64,000 bases of DNA. Origin: Thermoflexus sp. (GTDB lineage Bacteria; Chloroflexota; Anaerolineae; Thermoflexales; Thermoflexaceae). Position numbers and translations under genes: made by a program. The notes under the pieces are model-generated. The model was not told the origin of the DNA, made no database searches, and was given only the letters and a program-made list of their open reading frames with translations. The DNA is taken from assembly GCF_034432235.1 (NCBI RefSeq), contig NZ_DAOUCJ010000005.1, forward strand, positions 1 through 64,000, in the 5' to 3' direction. The first letter of the stretch is position 1; each line of letters starts with the position of its first letter. Below, piece after piece: positions 24,716 to 30,915 of this stretch.

Positions 24716-25195
24716 TCAGGGCCCCTCCGGGATCAGCTCCAGCTCGGTAGTGATGGCCACACTGTCTCGAATGGTTCGCGCGACCGGGCAGTAACGGGCA
24801 TGGAAGCCATGGACACGACGGGCAGTCTCCATTTGAGAGGGAGCGATGCGCAGGCGATAGGTTACATGGATCCGCCGCAGGACCAGGACCTTGTCCTCCT
24901 TTTCGATCTCTCCCACCGCTTCGGCGATCAGCCGACCCTCCCCCGCTGGGATCCCGCGCGCTTCCAGCGCGCCGCCAAAGGTCCCGGTGAGTCAGCCCGC
25001 TGCCGCCGCGACCAGATAATCCAGGGTGGTGGCATGGGGTTCATAGGCCTGGGGATCCACGCCGTAATGCTGGGCGACTTCCGAGTGCACTCCGAAGAAG
25101 ATCGGCTGGGGCTCACTGGGGAGAAAGGCCCGCCGCAAGGGGCCCTTCACGCGCTCAATCCGGACACGGGATCGATACACCACCGTCTCGCTCAT
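24716..25195 (-). CDS. OsmC-family protein, probable selenoprotein (in-frame TGA at residue 68)
   Basis: Read through the TGA at 24992-24994, this gives a 159-residue OsmC-fold protein. The first part ends HATTLDYLVAAAAG, the TGA is codon 68, and the same frame continues LTGTFGGALEARG...HARYCPVARTI to a TAA-type stop at the end. In OsmC proteins the sequence AGC-LTGTF carries the first redox Cys, and the second is Cys136 (CPV) here, so TGA replaces precisely the first Cys. A 7-bp hairpin with loop GGA begins 20 nt after the TGA. Selenocysteine is therefore likely; a nonsense mutation is the alternative. It starts 12 bp after ccdA, last of the tight mer run. Confidence 0.8.
24956..24972 (-). 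promoter_or_regulatory. Candidate bacterial SECIS hairpin
   Basis: On the coding strand GCGCGCT (24972-24966), loop GGA (24965-24963) and AGCGCGC (24962-24956) form a perfect 7-bp stem. The loop is 27-29 nt after the TGA, within the range known for bacterial SECIS elements, and contains the expected G residues. It lies inside the OsmC reading frame. Confidence 0.6.
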
Positions 25196-25207
25196 GGCAG
25201 TCTTCGA

Positions 25208-25876
25208 TCATAAAAGGATACGCCCCCAATAGTAAACCAAATAAAGCCCGGCTCCCAGCAGGAGCAGCACCCCGGCCGTCTCCACGACGGGGGCCAGGCG
25301 GCGAAGCCCCCGGGCCAGCGGACGTCCAATCAGGGCCAGGGCCAGGGAGAGGGCGACGAGCACCACCCCCATCCCCAGCCCATACAGCAGGATCAGGAGG
25401 AGCGCCTCTCCACTGCTCCGCCGGGCCAGCGAAAACCCCACCAGGGCTAAGAAGAGGGGAAGCGTGCACCCCAGGGAAGCGAGGCCATACGCCACCCCGA
25501 AGCCGAACCCGGTCCATCGGGAGGAGCGCTCCCCCGCACGAACTTCCAGAGGGATCCCGGGGAGGGGCCAGGGCCGCCCGACGAGCCGGGAGAGGGCGAG
25601 AAGGACCAGGATCCCGCCGACCCCCAGGCCCAGGAAAGGGGACCAGCGGGTGAGGGTTCTCAGGCCCATCGCCAGGGCGAACCCCGCCGCCACAAACAGA
25701 CCGGTGCAGCCGGCCGCCATCGCCAGCCCCATCCTGACAGCCTCCCGCACCGAAAGACGCCCTCCCGTCCGCGCCAGGGCATAACCCACATAGGCCGGAA
25801 GCACCGCCATGCCGCATGGGTTGAGGGTGGCCATCATCCCGGTGATCACCGCATAGAAAGCCAGAGCAAGGTCCAT
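25208..25876 (-). CDS. ccdA: CcdA/DsbD-type thiol-disulfide transporter
   Basis: A 222-residue polytopic protein with about six helices. The CcdA-type redox cysteines are seen in NPCGMAVLPAYVGY (first helix) and SLGCTLPLFLALVG (fourth helix); another Cys lies in AAGCTGLF. It carries reducing equivalents across the membrane to extracytoplasmic thioredoxin-like proteins. The TlpA-like lipoprotein encoded just upstream is the likely recipient. ATG 25876 follows GGAGGTCTTTCC. Confidence 0.9.
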   Translation of the reverse strand: MDLALAFYAVITGMMATLNPCGMAVLPAYVGYALARTGGRLSVREAVRMGLAMAAGCTGLFVAAGFALAMGLRTLTRWSPFLGLGVGGILVLLALSRLVGRPWPLPGIPLEVRAGERSSRWTGFGFGVAYGLASLGCTLPLFLALVGFSLARRSSGEALLLILLYGLGMGVVLVALSLALALIGRPLARGLRRLAPVVETAGVLLLLGAGLYLVYYWGRILL

Positions 25877-25904
25877 GGAAAGACCTCCGGATCCTGGGCT
25901 CCTG

Positions 25905-26405
25905 CTAACGGGAGGCGGGCGGGAGGATCCGCGCCACCTGGGCTGCCAGCGTCTCATACGAAGTAGGGATCTCATCCCGGAAGACGATCCGGCCCCTCGG
26001 ATCGATGATCACCGTCGTGTCCAGCCGGGTCACCCGGTAGGCCAGCGCCACGGCGTTCTCCCGATCGAAGGCCCATACATAATCCGGGCTCCCCGCCGCC
26101 TCCCGGAAGGCCATCAGGGCCTCCGGGGTGCTGGTCGGATCCACGTCCAGGGCCACGATCACGACCCGATCCCCCACGCTCTGGTGAAGGCGGGCCAGCG
26201 CTCGAGCCTCCGGAATGCACGTGCCGCACCAGTAGGCCATAAAGAAAAGCACCACCGGCTTGCCCTCGCCCAGGGCCCGGGAAAGCGTAAAAGTTCCCCC
26301 TCCCAGGGTGGGCACCGTGAAATCCGGCGCGGGAGCCTCCCCCCTGCACCCGACGAGGACCAGCCCGATCCCCAGCCCGATCCCGATCCACCGGGGCGCT
26401 TTCAT
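25905..26405 (-). CDS. TlpA/ResA-like thioredoxin lipoprotein
   Basis: A 166-residue lipoprotein: lipobox LVLVGC with Cys20, then a TlpA/AhpC-TSA-type thioredoxin fold with the active site WCGTC (Cys60, Cys63). The extracytoplasmic location is inferred from the lipobox. It overlaps the end of the MerP-like gene by 4 bp (ATGA) and precedes ccdA by 28 bp, a classic electron donor and acceptor pair. In a mercury operon it may keep exported vicinal thiols reduced. Confidence 0.88.
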   Translation of the reverse strand: MKAPRWIGIGLGIGLVLVGCRGEAPAPDFTVPTLGGGTFTLSRALGEGKPVVLFFMAYWCGTCIPEARALARLHQSVGDRVVIVALDVDPTSTPEALMAFREAAGSPDYVWAFDRENAVALAYRVTRLDTTVIIDPRGRIVFRDEIPTSYETLAAQVARILPPASR

Positions 26406-26839
26406 GGACGCACCTCCAGGCCCTGCAATGCGAAGAGCACCGGGAGATCCTCCGCCGTGAGCTGATCCGGCTCATATTCCACGATCAGACGATCCCCTTC
26501 CAGGAGGATCCTTCGGATGCCGGGCATGCTTTCCAGCCGGGTGATCACCTCCGGGAGCGGACGCGGGGGACAGCACGGAGAGGGGATCGTCCGGAAGGAC
26601 GTGTAAATCTGGCGCGCCACCCGCTCCGGAGCCGCCGTCCCCTGGGGCGCCGCCGTCGGGAGAGCCTGGCGCTCCCCTTGCTCCGGGGACGAATCGGACA
26701 AACGAGTGGCGGGAGTCGCTTCCCACCGGAGGGCGGAGGAGGAATCCGGTGGGATTTCAGACGGAACAGAGGGTCGGGCGCAGGCGGCCAGGAGCCCCAT
26801 CGCCGTCAATAGGAGAACGCGCCATCGGGCTCGCCTCAT
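26402..26839 (-). CDS. Lipoprotein with a MerP-like (HMA-fold) domain
   Basis: A 145-residue protein. Lipobox LLAAC near residue 17, a linker of about 60 residues rich in Pro, Ser and Thr, then a C-terminal domain of about 60 residues with heavy-metal-associated fold pattern: TIPSPCCPPRPLPEVITRLESMPGIRRI (in short runs), then LIVEYEPDQLTAEDL. The usual MxCxxC is replaced by a vicinal CC. It probably collects Hg(II) outside the membrane and hands it to the MerT-like protein, whose gene it overlaps by 4 bp. ATG 26839 follows AGGAGG. Confidence 0.75.
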   Translation of the reverse strand: MRRARWRVLLLTAMGLLAACARPSVPSEIPPDSSSALRWEATPATRLSDSSPEQGERQALPTAAPQGTAAPERVARQIYTSFRTIPSPCCPPRPLPEVITRLESMPGIRRILLEGDRLIVEYEPDQLTAEDLPVLFALQGLEVRP

Positions 26840-27111
26840 CGCCGGAACCTCCTGGAGGAAGAACGGACGGAACGGCATACCCCACTGGAAGACCCTCGGC
26901 GGCCCCCCGGGTCGACCGTGGCCAGCACGAGGCCGCCCAGGAAAAGCACCCCGGAGACCGCCGCCAGGACCTCCATATGGGTGGAGAGATACGATCCCAG
27001 GGCGGTCCCAGCCAGCAGACCCAGAAGCAGAGGGGCCGTCACCGGCAGATGGCATGGACAGGTCACCAGCGCCAGCGCCAGCCCCATGCCTCGGCGAAGG
27101 TTCTCGAGCAT
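26836..27111 (-). CDS. Small MerT/MerF-like membrane protein
   Basis: A 91-residue protein with two hydrophobic helices (about 8-38 and 47-66). The first contains TCPCHLPV, a Cys pair embedded in the helix, as in mercuric transport proteins MerT and MerF; the C-terminal 25 residues are Arg/Ser rich with one Cys. It is followed with a 4-bp overlap by the MerP-like lipoprotein, the usual functional partner. Exact family not certain. Confidence 0.65.
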   Translation of the reverse strand: MLENLRRGMGLALALVTCPCHLPVTAPLLLGLLAGTALGSYLSTHMEVLAAVSGVLFLGGLVLATVDPGGRRGSSSGVCRSVRSSSRRFRR

Positions 27112-27128
27112 ACAAGCCCCCTTTCCGC

Positions 27129-27350
27129 TCAGCAGCAACCGCCTCCTCCGGACTCCCCCGAACCCCTCAGGGCGCGCCACAGCCGCTGCCAGAACCCGGG
27201 ATGGGTGCGCGGATACCGCTCCGCGTGCCACGGATGGCAGAACGCCTTCCCATGGGCGAAGACCGGGGTCCCCTCAATCGGAGCCCCGCACTCCGCGCAA
27301 CGAAGCGCCGTTTTTCCGATCTCCCGATCAATTCCAGCCTCCTGCTCCAT
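27129..27350 (-). CDS. Small Cys-rich zinc-ribbon-like protein ending in CC
   Basis: A 73-residue protein with the motif CAECGAPIEGTPVFAHGKAFCHPWH (split: CAECG, then FCHPWH), a C-x2-C and C-x2-H pair, and a C-terminus GGGGCC. The tail resembles the terminal vicinal Cys pair that MerA uses to pick up mercury. ATG 27350 follows AAGGAGGCAGGG. It lies between the propeller gene and the MerT-like gene and overlaps the former by 23 bp. Function not known. Confidence 0.65.
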   Translation of the reverse strand: MEQEAGIDREIGKTALRCAECGAPIEGTPVFAHGKAFCHPWHAERYPRTHPGFWQRLWRALRGSGESGGGGCC

Positions 27351-28473
27351 CCCTGCCTCCTTTTCGCGAATCAGAGAAATACCCACAGCAAACGAAGGAT
27401 CCGCTGGATTCCACGCCGATCCTCCAGCGGAATCGATCGGCCAGCGGAGGGCTGGAGCCCATCAGCTCGCCGCAGGAAGGGATCCCCGCTTCGGATTCCC
27501 GGCAGATCGCTTCGATGATCCGCTCCGCCAGCGGCCCGGGGCCCTGTTGTCGAATCTCCTGGCGGATCCACCGATCCCGCTGGATCTGGAAGGAGAAGGG
27601 CTCCCACAGGCTGTCGATCTGGAAGCCTCCCTGGATCGGTCGAAGCCGGGGAAGCGTCAGCGAGCCCAGAGGGACGATCTGCTGGAGGGCCAGGTCCTCC
27701 CGCCGGAGGATCCATCCCTCCAGGACCTCCCCCCGATCGCCGAGAGCCAGGCCCCATGTTCCCTCGGGAGCGATCGCCGTGAGGACCAGCGTCCCATCAA
27801 ACGGCAGCGACCGGATGGCCCGGGCTCTGAGAGCGGGAAGAGACCAGGCCTCCAGCCTTTGGTTCCAGGCGATCCAGAGCTCCCGGCCGTCTGGAGCGAA
27901 CGCGATCCCGGGAACCTCCCTCCTGCCCGGCGCGGGATCCCAACGGTAGAGGATCCCCCCCTGAGCGGGGTCGAACAGGAGGACCCGGCCTTTGAGCGTG
28001 ACGCCCGCGGCAACCCGTCCATCCGGCGCGATCGCCAGTGCGATGACCGTGTCCGAAGGTTCGATGCGGAGCAGGCGCCGCTTCCCCAGCTCTGGCGAAT
28101 AGACCCACACGGCATCGCCCCCCACCAGCGCCCAGCGGCCATCGGGCGTCATCGCCAGCGGAGGAGGCAGGCAACACCCAGGAGTTCCCATCCGGATGTG
28201 AGCCCGCACTCGCCCGGAACGCCCCTCCACCGCCAGGGCATCGATGATGCCGTCCCGCTGAAACGCCAGCCAGATCCACCTCCCCTGGGGAGCTACGATG
28301 GCCGAGGCCAGCGCCGGGCGGAAAATCAGGGTCCACCCATCCGGCCCCGGTGCCAGCCAGAAGGATGAAAGCGGGCTTTGGGAAGGGATGGCCAGCACCA
28401 GAGCGAGGACGGGGATAGGGATCGAAGATCGGGCCCGGGTACGGCGACGCAACAACCGATCCCTCCCTCCCAT
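27328..28473 (-). CDS. Beta-propeller-like membrane-anchored protein
   Basis: About 381 residues. An Arg-rich start, one hydrophobic segment (SIPIPVLALVLAIPS, about 15-30), then repeated blade-like units of the form LAMTPDGRWALVGGD, LAIAPDGRVAAGV, IAFAPDGRELWIAW (six or so), typical of WD/YVTN-like propellers facing outward. Vicinal Cys pairs occur in TPGCCLPPP and FVCCGYF. The start is uncertain: ATG 28473, or TTG 28455 after GGAGGGAGG. Either overlaps the end of merB, by up to 148 bp. No known mer protein matches; a role in sensing or binding is only a guess. Confidence 0.6.
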   Translation of the reverse strand: MGGRDRLLRRRTRARSSIPIPVLALVLAIPSQSPLSSFWLAPGPDGWTLIFRPALASAIVAPQGRWIWLAFQRDGIIDALAVEGRSGRVRAHIRMGTPGCCLPPPLAMTPDGRWALVGGDAVWVYSPELGKRRLLRIEPSDTVIALAIAPDGRVAAGVTLKGRVLLFDPAQGGILYRWDPAPGRREVPGIAFAPDGRELWIAWNQRLEAWSLPALRARAIRSLPFDGTLVLTAIAPEGTWGLALGDRGEVLEGWILRREDLALQQIVPLGSLTLPRLRPIQGGFQIDSLWEPFSFQIQRDRWIRQEIRQQGPGPLAERIIEAICRESEAGIPSCGELMGSSPPLADRFRWRIGVESSGSFVCCGYFSDSRKGGRDGAGGWN

Positions 28474-29096
28474 CGCAGATAGGGCATGATCCGCTGCGCC
28501 AGCCGGAAGGCCTCTGGAAGCGAGAACAACGCCAGGACCGGATCCCAGGGACCGCCGGGCTGGAACAGGCGCGGCGAGGCGAGAAAAACCGTTCGCTGGC
28601 AGAACGCCGCCCGGATGCCCGCTCCAGGCCCGGGGGCTGCCAGGACCAGGACGGCTTCCACCGGCTCGATCGCCCGGATCCCCGCGGGGGAGATCGTAAA
28701 ACGGATGGGCTGTCCGGTCCGCGCGCACGAGGCCTCCACCCGGGCCTCCCGCTGCAGGCAGAGCGGGAAGAGCAGGGTGTCCAGCGCGCACCAAGTCCAT
28801 AGGGACCGTCCCTCCCACTCCAGGCGGAACGGCGTAGGGCGGAGGGTAAGGCCCCAGCCGATCAGCCGCCTGGCCTCATCCCATTCGACCGCCGGGTCCT
28901 CCTCCAGGGCCGCGCGGACGGTCTTTACGGGCCATCCGACCGCCTCCGCCAGGCGCTCCAGCGGGACCGGCTCCCCGCGGGCGAGCAGCTGCAACGCCGC
29001 CTCAAACAGCGGCCCGCGGTCCAGGGCCCAGCCACGACCGCTCAGCTCCATCATCAGCCGATGGGCCAGATGCTCCAGATCCGGGGTTCCTGTCAT
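28326..29096 (-). CDS. merB: Organomercurial lyase MerB
   Basis: A 256-residue alkylmercury lyase that protonolyses C-Hg bonds to Hg(II). The catalytic residues line up with E. coli MerB by spacing: Cys103, Asp106 and Cys166 correspond to Cys96, Asp99 and Cys159 (offsets +3 and +63), and Cys124 to structural Cys117. About 40 residues longer than usual: the tail after EAFRLAQRIMPYL contains GGIGCC and overlaps the next gene in another frame, so it may be an accretion. Starts 9 bp after merA. Confidence 0.92.
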   Translation of the reverse strand: MTGTPDLEHLAHRLMMELSGRGWALDRGPLFEAALQLLARGEPVPLERLAEAVGWPVKTVRAALEEDPAVEWDEARRLIGWGLTLRPTPFRLEWEGRSLWTWCALDTLLFPLCLQREARVEASCARTGQPIRFTISPAGIRAIEPVEAVLVLAAPGPGAGIRAAFCQRTVFLASPRLFQPGGPWDPVLALFSLPEAFRLAQRIMPYLRWEGGIGCCVAVPGPDLRSLSPSSLWCWPSLPKARFHPSGWHRGRMGGP

Positions 29097-29105
29097 CTTG
29101 CCCGC

Positions 29106-30758
29106 CTATCCCGCGCAGCAGCTCAGCCGGGCCACATCCCGCGTGAACGATTGGGCCGCCAGCCGCAGGCCCTCCGACCAGGTGAGATACGGGAAGAGGG
29201 TGCGACCGAGGTCGTGGACCGTGTATCCCGCCTGGAGGGCGATCAGGCCGGCGGCGATGGCCTCCCCGGCCTGGGGCATCACGAGATGGACGCCCAGCAG
29301 CCGATCGGTGGCTGCATCCGCTATCAGCTTGATCACCCCATGGGTCTCGAAGGCGATGCGCGCTCGCGGCACCGCGTCCAGCGAGAGCAGGATGGCCTTG
29401 GGAGTCTGCCCCTGTTCCCTCGCCTGTGCCTCCGTCCATCCGACGGAGGCGACCTCCGGATCCGTGAATGTCAACCGGGGGACAGCGCTCAGATCCAGCA
29501 TCCGGTGGTTGCCCAGCAGGGCGTTCTCCGCCGCTACCGTCCCGCTGGCCGCGGCGACATAGACGAACATGGGCAGGTCCGCGCAGTCGCCGGCGGCGTA
29601 GATCGAAGGATTCGAGGTTTGCATATAGGGGTTGATCCGGATCTCCCCCCTCGGCCCCACCGCCACCCCGACTGCCTCTAGCCCCAGATCCTGGGTGTTC
29701 GGGCGGCGGCCGGTGGCCATCAACAGCTGCTCCGCGGAGACGATGCGGGTTTCCCCGTCTTTCTCGAAAGACACCTCATAGCGGCCGTAGGAGCGAGCCA
29801 CCCGGATGATCTTCACGCCGGTGTGGAAGACCATGCCCTCGTCCTCCAGAGCCCGTTGCAAGGCCGCGCTGATCTCCGGCTCCTCGAAGGGGACGATGCG
29901 GGGCAGGGCCTCCAGGACCGTGACCGCCACGCCGGCCCGGGCGAAGACCTGGGCCAGCTCCAGGCCCACCGCGTTGGCGCCGACCACGATCAGGGAGCGG
30001 GGCAGCTCCCGCAGGGAAAGGGCCTCAGTACTGGTGAGATACCCGGCCTCCGCCAGCCCGGGGATCGGCGGGACCCACGGCCGGGCACCGGTGGCCAGAA
30101 TCACCCGCCCCGGCGCATAGGTCGTGCCGTTCACCACCACCGCCCCGCCCTCGGCCAGGCGAGCGCGGCCCCGGATCAGGGTGATCTGGGGATAGGCAGC
30201 CAGGACCTCCTCATATTTCTCCCGGCGCATGTCCGCGACGAGGGCCTCTTTCTGTGCGATCAGCTCTGCCCAGTTCAGGGCCCCCCGGGCGGTGGCCAAC
30301 CCCCGGAAGCCATGGGCGCCCGCCCGATGGTAGACCTCCAGGGCGCGGATCAAGAACTTCGACGGAACGCAGCCCACGTTCACGCAGGTCCCACCCAGAG
30401 TCCCTGCCTCGACGAGGGCCACGCGGGCGCCCAGCTCGGCGGCGCGGATGGCCGCGGCGAAGGCGGCCGATCCCCCGCCGATGATCATCAGATCGAAGCG
30501 ATGATCCCCGGCCGGCGGGGGAGGGAGGTCCATGGGCTCGGACTGCCGCACACGGGCCCGATAACCGGCGCGAGCCACCGCCTCCTCGATGGCGGAAGCG
30601 GGAACCTCTCCCTTCGCGATGGCCTCCGCTTCCCCGGAGGACCAGTGGGGGACATGGGCGGAAAGCACCCCCGGCACGGATCGCAGCACCCGCTCCACGT
30701 GCCGGGCGCAATCGTCGCAAGTCATCCCCTGCACCTCCAGATTCAGACGAACCGGCAT
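29106..30758 (-). CDS. merA: Mercuric reductase MerA with N-terminal HMA domain
   Basis: A 550-residue NADPH-dependent flavoenzyme reducing Hg(II) to Hg(0). N-terminal HMA domain with GMTCDDC (Cys14, Cys17); FAD segment IIGGGSAAFAAAIRAAELG; redox pair GGTCVNVGC (Cys125, Cys130); C-terminal vicinal pair SCCAG (Cys547, Cys548) that delivers mercury to the partner subunit. All residues expected for activity are present. ATG 30758 follows GAGGGGG. First gene of the operon, with a clear promoter at 30807-30835; no merR is seen in the window. Confidence 0.96.
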   Translation of the reverse strand: MPVRLNLEVQGMTCDDCARHVERVLRSVPGVLSAHVPHWSSGEAEAIAKGEVPASAIEEAVARAGYRARVRQSEPMDLPPPPAGDHRFDLMIIGGGSAAFAAAIRAAELGARVALVEAGTLGGTCVNVGCVPSKFLIRALEVYHRAGAHGFRGLATARGALNWAELIAQKEALVADMRREKYEEVLAAYPQITLIRGRARLAEGGAVVVNGTTYAPGRVILATGARPWVPPIPGLAEAGYLTSTEALSLRELPRSLIVVGANAVGLELAQVFARAGVAVTVLEALPRIVPFEEPEISAALQRALEDEGMVFHTGVKIIRVARSYGRYEVSFEKDGETRIVSAEQLLMATGRRPNTQDLGLEAVGVAVGPRGEIRINPYMQTSNPSIYAAGDCADLPMFVYVAAASGTVAAENALLGNHRMLDLSAVPRLTFTDPEVASVGWTEAQAREQGQTPKAILLSLDAVPRARIAFETHGVIKLIADAATDRLLGVHLVMPQAGEAIAAGLIALQAGYTVHDLGRTLFPYLTWSEGLRLAAQSFTRDVARLSCCAG

Positions 30759-30806
30759 ATGAACCCCCTCGCTTTTATCCCCCTCCCGGGGATGGGGACT
30801 GTAGCC

Positions 30807-30835
30807 ATGATAATCCGATGGGGCGGGAATGTCAA
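30807..30835 (-). promoter_or_regulatory. Promoter of the mer operon
   Basis: On the minus strand: -35 TTGACA (30835-30830), 17-nt spacer, -10 TATCAT (30812-30807). The 17-nt spacing differs from the 19-20 nt of MerR-activated promoters, so constitutive expression or another regulator is suggested. Confidence 0.75.
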
Positions 30836-30915
30836 ATCCGGGGATGGATCTTCGTAGGCCGGCTGCGCGGCGTGTTACCATGTAAGGCATCCAGACTGGC
30901 AAAGCGTGCCCTCCC

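Noticed and set aside
24716..24916. Separate small protein for the 3' half of the OsmC gene
   Set aside because: Same frame as the 5' half and clearly the second half of one OsmC fold; explained better by TGA recoding.
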